From the NCBI GenBank assembly GCA_910589545.1, contig CAJUSY010000012.1, positions 95,986-159,985 of the forward strand: a DNA stretch of 64,000 nt, given 5' to 3'. Made by a program: the position numbers and the translations under genes. How positions within the stretch are numbered: position 1 is the stretch's first letter; the number at the start of each line of letters is the position of its first letter. Below the pieces are notes generated by a model, which was not told where the DNA came from, searched no databases, and worked only from the letters and a program-made list of their open reading frames with translations. The stretch comes from Peptoniphilaceae bacterium (GTDB lineage Bacteria > Bacillota > Clostridia > Tissierellales > Peptoniphilaceae). Shown in pieces: positions 51,025 to 59,562 of the stretch.

Positions 51025-52059
51025 TTATTCTACAGTAATATCTCCACTAACCGTTGCAGCAGTGATACTGATTTTATCGTTTGAGAATGATTGGTCGTGC
51101 GATTTGCTAATTTTCTTGGAACTATCTTTGTAGTAGCTTTCGATTTGGATTTCGCCGCTTACTGTTTTCAAATCGATAGAACCCTTCTTTTCTTTGATTT
51201 TGATATCAATATCGCTGGATACCCCTCTCAAAGTCAAATCTTTGTTTTCATTCAAATTGATATCCAAATCCCCGCTTACTGTGTTTATCGTAATTTCAGG
51301 ATTGTCAGATTCAACCTTAACATCACCACTTACAGTATTCACAAAAATATCTTTTTTGCATTTGAAAATTTGAACATCCCCACTTGCAGTGTTTACATTT
51401 ACATTATTTGATTGTGTTGTAATTTTCACATCCCCGCTTGAAGTGTTGCATGTAACATCGTTATTTACAACATCAACATTTACATCGCCACTTGCAGTTG
51501 CAATGTTTAATCCCAAATCGCTGTCTTGTGGAATTTTGATAGAAATTGATTTGATGTAGCTTTTTTGGAAGAATTTTTCCATTTTTACCTTACCAAGCTT
51601 CAAAACGTGATTCATATAATCTACATCTAATTTAACAGTTTCATCAGTTGTAGTGTAAGTTACAATGATTTTATCCAATTCGTGAGTTGACACATCGATA
51701 TCAGCATTTGATTTTACTTCAATTCTGTGGAAATCATTGTCGAATTCCAATGTTTGTTGTGACAAATCATAGCCTTTGTCTTTGGATTGGTCAAAAATCT
51801 TAGAATTAAAGAAATCGCCGATACTATCTAAGTTAAACATTCCGAAGAAGTTGTTTTCTCTAATAATTCCAGCTTCTTTACATTCGTTGAATATTTCTCT
51901 TGGATTACCTAATTCAGTTGAAATCTCCTCTTCAGTTTTTCCGTTTTCAACACCAATTCTGAAATGTTCTTCGTAATCATTTTTGATTTCTCTGTAAGTT
52001 GTTTCATCAACATTTCTGAAATAGTAATCTAAAAGTTCCATAAATTGTTCTTTATTCAT
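51025..52059 (-). CDS. DUF1700/HAAS - DUF4097 repeat protein
   Basis: 344 residues. Residues 1-70 form a HAAS-type helical domain (MNKEQFMELLDYYFRN, ELGNPREIF), common beside PadR regulators. From about 100 onward a beta-solenoid of at least seven short repeats, each centred on S-G-D or S-G-E (TASGDV, TSSGDV, TVSGDL, TVSGEI), forms a DUF4097 stack to the C-terminus. It has no signal peptide or clear membrane segment. The adjacent PadR gene (1-bp spacing) suggests that it is a stress- or envelope-responsive product. The biochemical role is unknown. Confidence 0.85.
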   Translation of the reverse strand: MNKEQFMELLDYYFRNVDETTYREIKNDYEEHFRIGVENGKTEEEISTELGNPREIFNECKEAGIIRENNFFGMFNLDSIGDFFNSKIFDQSKDKGYDLSQQTLEFDNDFHRIEVKSNADIDVSTHELDKIIVTYTTTDETVKLDVDYMNHVLKLGKVKMEKFFQKSYIKSISIKIPQDSDLGLNIATASGDVNVDVVNNDVTCNTSSGDVKITTQSNNVNVNTASGDVQIFKCKKDIFVNTVSGDVKVESDNPEITINTVSGDLDINLNENKDLTLRGVSSDIDIKIKEKKGSIDLKTVSGEIQIESYYKDSSKKISKSHDQSFSNDKISITAATVSGDITVE

Positions 52060-52374
52060 TTAAAAACCCTCCTCTAACAAGGCCTTCACACTATCAACCA
52101 TGTTTTTGTAATCTACAAGTTGTGAGTGTAGGTATTTCTTTCCTTCGTCTGTTATTTTATAGTATTTTCTAGATGGACCTGACTCTGATTGTTCAGTGTA
52201 ATCTTCCAAGTATTTGTCGTTTTTTAATCTTCTAAGCATAGGATAAATAGTTCCTTCGCTCATTGGTATCTTATCTTTTATCTGATCTATAATTTCGTAT
52301 CCATAGCTGTCTTGTTTTGATATAACCGATAAGACACATAATTCTAAAATCCCTTTTTTTAATTGTGTGTTCAT
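52060..52374 (-). CDS. PadR-family transcriptional regulator
   Basis: 104 residues, the short PadR-s2 type. A winged helix starts KKGILELCVLSVISKQDSYGYEII near 6-29, with the wing MSEGTIYPMLRRLKNDKYL near 38 and YYKITDEGKKYL near 71. The C-terminal helix is the dimer arm. It probably represses its own operon with the following DUF4097 gene; the promoter region contains a TACTACTGTGTA stretch that could be its site. A GGAGG lies before the ATG. Confidence 0.9.
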   Translation of the reverse strand: MNTQLKKGILELCVLSVISKQDSYGYEIIDQIKDKIPMSEGTIYPMLRRLKNDKYLEDYTEQSESGPSRKYYKITDEGKKYLHSQLVDYKNMVDSVKALLEEGF

Positions 52375-52392
52375 ATCTTACCTCCTGAATAC

Positions 52393-52421
52393 ATTATAAT
52401 ACACAGTAGTAAATATTGCAA
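52393..52421 (-). promoter_or_regulatory. Promoter of the PadR operon
   Basis: Minus-strand -35 TTGCAA (52416-52421), 17-bp spacer, -10 TATAAT (52393-52398), 19 bp from the start, with GGAGG between. The spacer TACTACTGTGTA is a candidate PadR site. Confidence 0.7.
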
Positions 52422-52442
52422 GGTATTATGTAAAGTTTTTTA

Positions 52443-53486
52443 CTACAAGAATTTCAGTTGCTCAAAACTCGTATCACTCAGGTTAGCCGCAGTAATTCCA
52501 AAAAGTCTCACAGGCTTTTCAATCTTGGTGTTTAGAACAAGATACTTTACAATCCTGTAAATATCGCTTTTATCATTAATATATTCCTCAAGAGTCATTG
52601 ATTTTGTAATCACAGTAAAATCATTAAGTTTTATCTTAATTCTGATGGTCTTTGCTTTTATATTTTTCTTGTTAAGATCATCGCTTAATTCTTCGCTATA
52701 TTCATAAGCTTTTTTCACAAGCTCATTGTAATTTCTTAAATCGCGTTCGAAAGTGTATTCTACGCCGATGGATTTTCTAATTCGTGACAAATCCAATTGT
52801 CTATCGTCAATCCCGCGTATTCTGTCATAAATCACTTCGCCAAATTTCCCGAACAACTCCCTAAGATTTTGTCTGGACAAATCATACAAATCACAGACCT
52901 TTTTTATTCCAATATTATTTAGTTTTTCTTCTGATTTTCTGCCTATTCCTTGAATTTTCCCAACATTTAAATCCATCAAAATATCCGGAATATCATCTTG
53001 TGTTATGATTTTAATTCCGTGTGGCTTATTCCAATCAGATGCAAGCTTCGCAAGGCTCATATTGTAGCTAATTCCAAGAGATATTGACAATCCTGTTTTA
53101 ATTCTCACATTTTCTTGAATGAGTTTTGCAAGTTCCATTCTATCCATTTTAATTTGGGAAATATCCATGCATCCTTCATCAATACTCATCTTTTGAATTT
53201 TCGCAGAAAAAGCCGATAAAACGCTGAAAACTTTCTCGCTGTTTCTTCTGTATTTTTCAAAATCTGGAGCAACTATAACGAGGTTTGGAACGATCTTTTT
53301 TGCTTGAAATATTGGCATTGCAGAATGTAACCCGTATTTTCTGGCTTCGTAGTTCGCTGTGGTTATAATCCCCCTCTGACTTCTTCCACCTACAACCATC
53401 GGGACGTGTTTTAATTTAGGATTATCCAAAATTTCACACGAAGCAAAGAAAGCATCCAAATCAAAATGCAAAAAATTCAAATCCAT
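52443..53486 (-). CDS. dinB: DNA polymerase IV (Y family)
   Basis: 347 residues from the ATG at 53486, with AAAGGGGTG ahead. An upstream in-frame ATG would add residues that come from a duplicated terminator sequence. Motifs are FDLDAFFASCE at 7-17, KYGLHSAMPIFQAKK near 50, the catalytic MSIDEGCMDIS near 100, SLGISYNMSLAKLASDWNKP near 134 and the HhH GKIQGIGRKSEEKL near 173. It copies past damaged DNA at low fidelity. The C-terminal little-finger part is complete. Confidence 0.93.
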   Translation of the reverse strand: MDLNFLHFDLDAFFASCEILDNPKLKHVPMVVGGRSQRGIITTANYEARKYGLHSAMPIFQAKKIVPNLVIVAPDFEKYRRNSEKVFSVLSAFSAKIQKMSIDEGCMDISQIKMDRMELAKLIQENVRIKTGLSISLGISYNMSLAKLASDWNKPHGIKIITQDDIPDILMDLNVGKIQGIGRKSEEKLNNIGIKKVCDLYDLSRQNLRELFGKFGEVIYDRIRGIDDRQLDLSRIRKSIGVEYTFERDLRNYNELVKKAYEYSEELSDDLNKKNIKAKTIRIKIKLNDFTVITKSMTLEEYINDKSDIYRIVKYLVLNTKIEKPVRLFGITAANLSDTSFEQLKFL

Positions 53487-53506
53487 AACACACCCCTTTC
53501 TATCAA

Positions 53507-53528
53507 AAAAGCCCTCATTATTGAGAGC
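53507..53528 (-). repeat. 22-bp direct repeat, left copy (terminator-like)
   Basis: On the minus strand GCTCTCAATAATGAGGGCTTTT, 21 of 22 bases identical to 53725-53746. It forms a GCTCTCA/TGAGGGC hairpin followed by TTTTTT, a good terminator ahead of dinB. The two copies flank element B. Confidence 0.7.
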
Positions 53529-53547
53529 AGTTTGAATTATAATTTGC

Positions 53548-53714
53548 AAACCGTAATGCTAAGAACATCATACGATAAAAATTTCATTGATTTCAAATTC
53601 AAAATCTTCGTTTAAAAATCCGTCTGTTTGAGCGAATACGAGTTACGGATTTTAGAAGATTGGGATTTAGATATCATAAATTTTTTGAGTCAGATGTTTT
53701 GTGCATGAAGGTTT
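53548..53714. repeat. Long-hairpin dispersed element B, copy 2
   Basis: 167 bp homologous to 27371-27535. Paired segments are kept although the bases differ: AAACC/GGTTT at the ends (AAATC/GATTT in copy 1), AACATC/GATGTT, AATCTTC/GAAGATT and TAAAATCCGT/ACGGATTTTTA. The loop again contains CTCG..TTCGCTCAAACAG. It lies between two copies of a 22-bp sequence. No coding frame is credible. Confidence 0.75.
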
Positions 53715-53722
53715 ATAATGTA

Positions 53723-54712
53723 CTAAAAGCCCTCGTTATTGAGAGCTTCATCGTTAATTTCTAAATTGTTTGATGATATCCAAGCATCGTATGATTTTAG
53801 TGAGTCTGCACTTTTTATAATCGCGTGACACCATACTCTTTGACCTGAATCCGGTTTTGCTTCGTAAATGTAAACTTCACTTCCCAAAGGAATTGATGAG
53901 ATTACTTCTGATTTATTGCTTGGTTCTTCGTAAATTTTGGCATTTTCTGTAGTTACCAAGTAAGTTTTTCCGACAAGACGAATGCACAAATCGATAAGTC
54001 TCTTGTTATCATCAGTTTCGTAACTTTCATCTTGTTTATCTTGGTTGTCTTGATTTTTATTGTCTTCTTTCTCTTTCATTAAATCTTGCGCTGATTCACT
54101 AGCTAGTTTTTCAGCTTTTTCTCGTGCTTCTTTTTCTTTTTTCTCAGACAATGCACGTTGCTTTTCTTCTTCTTGTTTTTTTTGTTTGAATTGGTCCTTC
54201 GTTTTTTCGACCTCTTTTATTTTGTCGATTACAAGAGTTTCATGTGGCATTACGCGTGCGTATGAGTTTAACAAATTCAAGCTTGCTTCAAAGTTGTCAT
54301 CTTCTGCAAATGAATCACTTGCAATTATCACAGCTTGTGTGCTTTCTTGCAATCTTTGTTGCGCTTTTTGATAATTGACGCTATCTTTGTTGCTTACTTT
54401 CAAGAAACTTTTCGCTGCATCGACATACTTCATTTCCTTTAAATAATTTACGCCATAATCGTAATTATTTTTAGAAGATAAAAGTTCTACAGCTTCACGT
54501 TTTTTATCTATATAAGATCCATCGTTTGTTCTATCGTATAATTCACTATAATAATCAACTGCTTTTTGGTATTCGCCATCTAATATGCATTGATGAGCTA
54601 ATTTATCTAACTTTTCTGCTTTAGAAGAATTAAAAATATTAAATCCTACAAAAGCTCCAACAAATATTACTACAGTTATCAAAACTACAACTATAATATT
54701 TTTCTGCTTCAT
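53723..54712 (-). CDS. Membrane-anchored protein with TPR-like, coiled-coil and SH3-like parts
   Basis: 329 residues, family not named. One membrane segment at about 6-27 is followed by helical TPR-like repeats (about 30-165: LDGEYQKAVDYYSELY, MKYVDAAKSFLKV). Next come a Glu/Lys/Gln coiled-coil stretch (about 170-235) and a C-terminal SH3b-like domain (TENAKIYEEPSNKSEVISSI, then VWCHAII and DAWISSNNLE). The layout suits a cell-wall-facing sensor or scaffold. The last codons lie in a terminator-like repeat at the edge of element B. Confidence 0.7.
   Translation of the reverse strand: MKQKNIIVVVLITVVIFVGAFVGFNIFNSSKAEKLDKLAHQCILDGEYQKAVDYYSELYDRTNDGSYIDKKREAVELLSSKNNYDYGVNYLKEMKYVDAAKSFLKVSNKDSVNYQKAQQRLQESTQAVIIASDSFAEDDNFEASLNLLNSYARVMPHETLVIDKIKEVEKTKDQFKQKKQEEEKQRALSEKKEKEAREKAEKLASESAQDLMKEKEDNKNQDNQDKQDESYETDDNKRLIDLCIRLVGKTYLVTTENAKIYEEPSNKSEVISSIPLGSEVYIYEAKPDSGQRVWCHAIIKSADSLKSYDAWISSNNLEINDEALNNEGF
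53725..53746 (-). repeat. 22-bp direct repeat, right copy (gene end/terminator)
   Basis: Overlaps the last codons and stop of the SH3-like protein gene. It has the same hairpin as the left copy, but its T-run is cut to TTTTAG at the border with the element-side sequence. Confidence 0.7.
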
Positions 54713-54802
54713 TCATTACACCTCTCTAATATTCTAATGAATAAGATAAAATAAGTCAATAAACGAAAACGTTATATTTTACGTATTTTTACATATTTTA
54801 CA

Positions 54803-54834
54803 TAAAAAAGTGGAGTGTAAAATTACACCCCACT
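54803..54834 (-). terminator. Terminator of the opp operon
   Basis: AAGTGGGGTGTAA/TTACACTCCACTT stem (one G-T pair/mismatch) with a T-run on the minus strand, about 14 bp after the oppA stop. Confidence 0.85.
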
Positions 54835-54847
54835 TATTCTAAAACTA

Positions 54848-56701
54848 TTATTCTTTTAGAGGTTGTTCTGCTGTAAGTTCGATTTCATTCCATCTGAAGT
54901 CATCTTTGTTAAGATCTTGAACATATCTTGTATCAAATTTCTTAACCCTCTTGTTGATCGGAGTTAATGATTCTCTGTAAAGTGTTGGAATCAATGGTAC
55001 ATTGTCTTCCATAACTTTTGCAAAGTCTTTGTAAGCTTGTGCTCTTTCTTCATCAGATGATTTACCATCAGCTATCTTATCCAATGCTTGTTGCATTTCT
55101 GGATTAGTATATCTGTAGTAGTTAAATGATGCATTCTTACTGAATAATCCTGATGGGTCTGGGTTAGTACCTACACCCCAAGCGCCTTGGAATACGTCAA
55201 CTTCAGGGTCGTCATTTTTAAGTTTGTCGTAGAATGCGTTAAATTCGATTAATCTTCCACCTGTTAATTCAACATTCAATCCAATTTCTTTCCAACATTG
55301 GATATAATATGATGACAATGGTTCTGCGATTTCTCCACCTGACATTGATGCGAATTTGATTACAAATGGTTTACCGTTTTTGTCTTCTCTTATTCCATCG
55401 TTGTCAACGTCTTTGTATCCAGCTTCATCTAACAATTGTTTAGCTTTTTCTTTATCATAATTGTATCCTTTTAATTCGCTATTAAAGTAATCTTTGAATA
55501 TAGGAAGAACAACTGATGTCGCTTGTGATCTGTATCCTTGATAGAATTTTTCACCAACTGCGTTGTTATCAATTGCATAACCCATTGCTTTACGTAAGTT
55601 AGGATCAGCCATCTTAGCATTAGGATCCACTACGACTTCGCCTTTTCCTTTGTCCCATTTACCTAATTTGAATCCTAAGTAAGTGTAAGCCATGTTTTGT
55701 TGTCTTGCAACTTTGTATCCTTTTAATTCTGATATTTCTTTGAATGTATCTGATGGTGCTCCACCTGCGATATAATCGTATTTACCAGCTTTTAATGATG
55801 CTAAGATTTGTGAAGTAGGAACTACTTCCATTACTACCTTATCGATTTTTGCTTTTCCGCCCCAGAAGTGTTCGTTAGCACTAAATTCAACTGATTGTCC
55901 TGGTACTACATTAGAAATGTAGAAAGGTCCTGCTGATTTAGGATTTTTTCTGATTGGGTCAGAAGAGATAATGTCTTTTATAGCTATATCTTTTACTTGT
56001 TCGTAGTTTGTTGGTTCATGCCAAATACTAGCACCCCATTTGATTGCAGGTTTCCATTCTTTGAATGAAATTTGAACTGTTTTTTCATCGATTTCTTTAA
56101 CACCTGCGATGTCTTTTGTTTTTCCAGCGTGGTAATCTTCCATACCTACGATGTTCATCATATCATCATCATAACGTACACCAGGATAATCCTTGTGACC
56201 GATGATTAGGTAGTTGATTATAATGTCTTTTGCTGTTACAGGCTTTCCGTCATTCCATTTGAATGCATCTGAAAGTTTGATTGTAGCTGTCTTTGCTTTT
56301 TCATCCCATTCGAATTTTTCAGCACCAGAATCTCTCAATTCCATGCTTTCTCCACCATTTGCTGAACCGTACATTGTAGGTCCGATAATTGTCCAGTCGA
56401 AGTTATCGTCTTGTAATGCAACATTAAATATACCTTTAAAAGGTGAATCTGTAGGAATACCTACTTTAAAAGTTCCACCTTTAATTGCTTCGCCTTCGTT
56501 TTCAATAAGCACGCCGCCGCCCATTTGTTCTCCGACTATGTTACCTTTACTTTCTCCTTTTGCCTTTTTACCAGTGCTGGATTCTTGTTTAGAACCAGAA
56601 TCTGATGATTTTCCGCTATCTTTATTAGATTTTCCACATCCTGTAAGTACAAATGCTAATACTAAAAAGATTGCCAATAATGATTTAAATTTCTTTTTCA
56701 T
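54848..56701 (-). CDS. oppA: Oligopeptide ABC transporter substrate-binding lipoprotein
   Basis: 617 residues. Signal peptide with lipobox VLTGC near 22, then a Ser/Lys/Gly-rich linker (about 25-55). The mature part is a family 5 solute-binding protein (SBP_bac_5): AFKWNDGKPVTAKDIIINYL near 163, NPKSAGPFYISNVVPGQS near 258 and the later VPLIPTLYRESLTPIN. It captures peptides outside the cell for OppBCDF. The linker and the length (typical OppA about 540) allow for an insertion in the first lobe. It is last in the operon. Confidence 0.92.
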   Translation of the reverse strand: MKKKFKSLLAIFLVLAFVLTGCGKSNKDSGKSSDSGSKQESSTGKKAKGESKGNIVGEQMGGGVLIENEGEAIKGGTFKVGIPTDSPFKGIFNVALQDDNFDWTIIGPTMYGSANGGESMELRDSGAEKFEWDEKAKTATIKLSDAFKWNDGKPVTAKDIIINYLIIGHKDYPGVRYDDDMMNIVGMEDYHAGKTKDIAGVKEIDEKTVQISFKEWKPAIKWGASIWHEPTNYEQVKDIAIKDIISSDPIRKNPKSAGPFYISNVVPGQSVEFSANEHFWGGKAKIDKVVMEVVPTSQILASLKAGKYDYIAGGAPSDTFKEISELKGYKVARQQNMAYTYLGFKLGKWDKGKGEVVVDPNAKMADPNLRKAMGYAIDNNAVGEKFYQGYRSQATSVVLPIFKDYFNSELKGYNYDKEKAKQLLDEAGYKDVDNDGIREDKNGKPFVIKFASMSGGEIAEPLSSYYIQCWKEIGLNVELTGGRLIEFNAFYDKLKNDDPEVDVFQGAWGVGTNPDPSGLFSKNASFNYYRYTNPEMQQALDKIADGKSSDEERAQAYKDFAKVMEDNVPLIPTLYRESLTPINKRVKKFDTRYVQDLNKDDFRWNEIELTAEQPLKE

Positions 56702-56713
56702 TATTTTTCCCCC

Positions 56714-57634
56714 TTATCCTTTCCTTTGTTTTGCATCGGAAGCTCTTCTTAATGCTTGACCGATATAATTTATACACAACATCATTACTAATATCAATAA
56801 TGATGCAGGTAACCATACATATAATTTATCTTGAATAACTTCTGGCTTTCTGGCTAATGATACCAAAGTTCCAAGTGATGGATCTGACGGTGGAAGCCCG
56901 AAACCTAGAAAGCTAAGTCCAGTTTCAATACCGATGTTACCGGCAAAACTCAATGTCATATCTACAATTAATATTGAAGAAATGTTTGGCAAAATTCCTG
57001 TGAACATAGTCTTCAAATCGCTAGTACCCATTGTTTTGGATGCATTTACGTAGTCTTTTTTACTTTCAGCAAGAGCTTTTGATCTGACAAGTCTTGCCAT
57101 TCCTGTCCAGTAGAACACCGTAAATATCAAAACGAATGTAAACATCGAATACTTTGGAACAATTGTTACGAAAACTATGATAATCATCATTGTTGGAAGA
57201 ATTTGGATGAAATCTATAATTCTCATTATAATATTATCCAACCATCCCCCGTAATAACCTATCAACAAACCTACAACTATACCTATAACAGATGTGAGGA
57301 TTGTTACGGCAATTCCTATTACGATAGAATTTCTAGCGCCAATTATCAATTGTCCGAATAAATCTCTACCACCTTGGTCCGTTCCAAGTATATGTCCCGC
57401 TTCTCCTGGTCTTACATATGAATTAAGTATATCAACTTTCATTACTTGTTCTTTGTCTAGTAGCATTGCTCCCACGAATATTCCTATCCATAAAACCGCT
57501 AATATTATTAAAGAAACAATGGCCAATTTATCTTTTTTAAATTCATTAACAATTACTTTAAATCCAGTAGGATTATCTTTGGCAAGGTCTTTATATTCTT
57601 CAAGTTTTTCTTCTGTTACTTTTACTTCTTTCAT
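56714..57634 (-). CDS. oppC: Oligopeptide ABC transporter permease OppC
   Basis: 306 residues. A soluble N-terminal stretch, then six membrane segments beginning at LAIVSLIILAVLWIGIFVGA near 35. The EAA loop KDYVNASKTMGTSDLKTMFTGILPN near 193-217 contacts the ATPases, and ILGTDQGGRDLFGQLI near 83 is the DppC/OppC signature. It pairs with OppB. Spacing to oppB is 10 bp and to oppA 12 bp. Confidence 0.93.
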   Translation of the reverse strand: MKEVKVTEEKLEEYKDLAKDNPTGFKVIVNEFKKDKLAIVSLIILAVLWIGIFVGAMLLDKEQVMKVDILNSYVRPGEAGHILGTDQGGRDLFGQLIIGARNSIVIGIAVTILTSVIGIVVGLLIGYYGGWLDNIIMRIIDFIQILPTMMIIIVFVTIVPKYSMFTFVLIFTVFYWTGMARLVRSKALAESKKDYVNASKTMGTSDLKTMFTGILPNISSILIVDMTLSFAGNIGIETGLSFLGFGLPPSDPSLGTLVSLARKPEVIQDKLYVWLPASLLILVMMLCINYIGQALRRASDAKQRKG

Positions 57635-57644
57635 AAAAACCCTC

Positions 57645-58613
57645 CTAATCTATCCTTATTCTTGGATCAACTATACTCATGATAATATCACTTAATAATG
57701 AACCACAAAGTGTTAAGAAACCATAAATCATTACAAGTGCTGTCATAACAGAATAATCTCTTTGATTGATACAGTCTACGAATAGTGAACCCATTCCTTG
57801 GTATCCAAAAATTGTTTCAATCATTATAGAACCGGCTAACAATCCTGTGATTTGGAATCCGAAGAATGCAGCTATTGGTAAAAGTGAGTTTCTGAAAATG
57901 TGTTTGCTGTAAACTTTTTTGATAGGAACCCCTTTTGCTCTTGCAGTTCTTACGTAGTCTTGACTTTTTGCATCTACAACTTCATTTCTCAAATATTGAA
58001 TAGTTCCAATAGTTGTTAGTAACGCATAAGATATTGCTGGTAAAAGCATGTGATAAAATCTACTTAACACCGCTGCCATTCCGCCTTTTGATGAAGCTTC
58101 AAGACTTATAATTCCACTTGTAGGAAACCATCCTAGTTTGTATCCAAATATTAGTAGCATTATCAAATAAAATACGAATCCTGGTGTAGCCAGAGCGAGG
58201 AAGTTGTACAAGTTAACCCCCTGATCGAATGCCGACCCGCTATACCTACCTGCGTTAATTCCCAAAGGAATTGCTATCGCATACATTATTAACAATGAGA
58301 ACAATGATAAGAAGAATGTGTTCTTAGCTCTTTGACCTATAACATCTCTTACAGGTAATTTTTGTGTGTAGGAATCTCCAAAATCTCCATGAAGAGCATT
58401 GCCAACCCATCTTTTGTATTTCACATACCATGGATCGTAAAATCCAGATTTTATTTTAAGTTGTTCTTCAACCTTTGAGTTACCAGTGCTTGGAGTGATT
58501 TTACCTGTAAAAGGATCCCCTGGCATCTTTTGAGCTACAAAGAATATAAACAAACTTAACACTATCAATTGAGGAATCATTATTAAAAATCTTCTGATTA
58601 TGGTTTTAGTCAT
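57645..58613 (-). CDS. oppB: Oligopeptide ABC transporter permease OppB
   Basis: 322 residues. The start RRFLIMIPQLIVLSLFIFFVAQKMPGDPF is the OppB/DppB first segment. GDSYTQKLPVRDVI and the EAA loop DYVRTARAKGVPIKKVYSKHIFRNSLLP near 219-246 follow. IETIFGYQGMGSLFVDCINQRDY near 268 completes the family. It has six membrane segments. It starts 1 bp after oppF. Confidence 0.93.
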   Translation of the reverse strand: MTKTIIRRFLIMIPQLIVLSLFIFFVAQKMPGDPFTGKITPSTGNSKVEEQLKIKSGFYDPWYVKYKRWVGNALHGDFGDSYTQKLPVRDVIGQRAKNTFFLSLFSLLIMYAIAIPLGINAGRYSGSAFDQGVNLYNFLALATPGFVFYLIMLLIFGYKLGWFPTSGIISLEASSKGGMAAVLSRFYHMLLPAISYALLTTIGTIQYLRNEVVDAKSQDYVRTARAKGVPIKKVYSKHIFRNSLLPIAAFFGFQITGLLAGSIMIETIFGYQGMGSLFVDCINQRDYSVMTALVMIYGFLTLCGSLLSDIIMSIVDPRIRID

Positions 58614-58614
58614 A

Positions 58615-59553
58615 TTATATTTCCCCCTTTCTAGCTGCTACATAGTGAGAATCTTTGTATTTAGACAAATCGTACACAGATCCATTTTCATCGTAGTAGA
58701 CATTTTTTTGTTCATCAAATTTCTTTTCAATAGCTTGTCTAGCTTCTCTAAGTTCTTTTCTTCTATCTGGTTCAATTTGAGGAATCGCTGCGATAAGTCG
58801 TTTTGTGTAAATGTGTTGTGGATCAGAATACAACTCATCACGGTTTCCAGTTTCTACAAATTTACCGTTGTGCATGATGTAGATGTAATCACACATGTGC
58901 CTTACAACTCCCAAATCGTGTGAAATGAAAATGTAGCTTAGATTAAACTCTTGTTGAATTAATTTCATGTAGTTTAGTACTTGTGCTTGAACTGATAAGT
59001 CAAGAGCACTTACAGGCTCATCCGCAACGATTAATCTTGGATTACATGCTACAGCTCTTGCAACACCAATTCTTTGTCTTTGTCCACCTGAAAATTCAAA
59101 TGGGTATTTGTAAATTGCACTTTCATTAAGTCCAACTATATCCAATAATTTTAACACCTTTTCTTTTTCTTCTTTTGGTGTAAGTTTTTCAAAATTTCTG
59201 ATAGGTTCAGCAATTATATCCAAAATTCTTTTCTTAGGATCAAGCGAACTCATTGAGTCTTGGAAAATCATTTGAACATCTTGGTTGTAGTTAATCTTTT
59301 TTCTGTAAGATCTACTTGTAACGTCCTTTCCTTCGTACAGAATATGTCCGTCTGTAATCTTTTCAAGTCCTACTATCGCTTTTCCTATAGTGGATTTACC
59401 CGATCCTGACTCTCCTATCAAACCATAAGTTTTTCCTTGTTCAATATCCAAATCCACACCGTCAACAGCTTTGATATAATCTTGAATTGTATTAAAAAAT
59501 CCACCACGAATTGGATAATGAACTTTCAAATTTTTAACTTCTAAAAATCCCAT
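58615..59553 (-). CDS. oppF: Oligopeptide ABC transporter ATPase OppF
   Basis: 312 residues. Walker A GESGSGKSTIGKAI near 47, signature FSGGQRQRIGVARA near 155, Walker B LIVADEPVSALD near 174 and FISHDLGVVRHM near 210. The C-terminal DPQHIYTKRLIAAIPQ is the DppF/OppF extension. The N-terminus (HYPIRGGFFNTIQDYIKAVDGV) is the OppF form with a spacer before the first Asp. It is 9 bp after oppD. Confidence 0.94.
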   Translation of the reverse strand: MGFLEVKNLKVHYPIRGGFFNTIQDYIKAVDGVDLDIEQGKTYGLIGESGSGKSTIGKAIVGLEKITDGHILYEGKDVTSRSYRKKINYNQDVQMIFQDSMSSLDPKKRILDIIAEPIRNFEKLTPKEEKEKVLKLLDIVGLNESAIYKYPFEFSGGQRQRIGVARAVACNPRLIVADEPVSALDLSVQAQVLNYMKLIQQEFNLSYIFISHDLGVVRHMCDYIYIMHNGKFVETGNRDELYSDPQHIYTKRLIAAIPQIEPDRRKELREARQAIEKKFDEQKNVYYDENGSVYDLSKYKDSHYVAARKGEI

Positions 59554-59562
59554 ATTTCCCTC

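Noticed and set aside
53487..53549. N-terminal extension of DinB from 53549
   Set aside because: The extra residues come from the duplicated terminator sequence; the ATG at 53486 has AAAGGGGTG and matches the family start.
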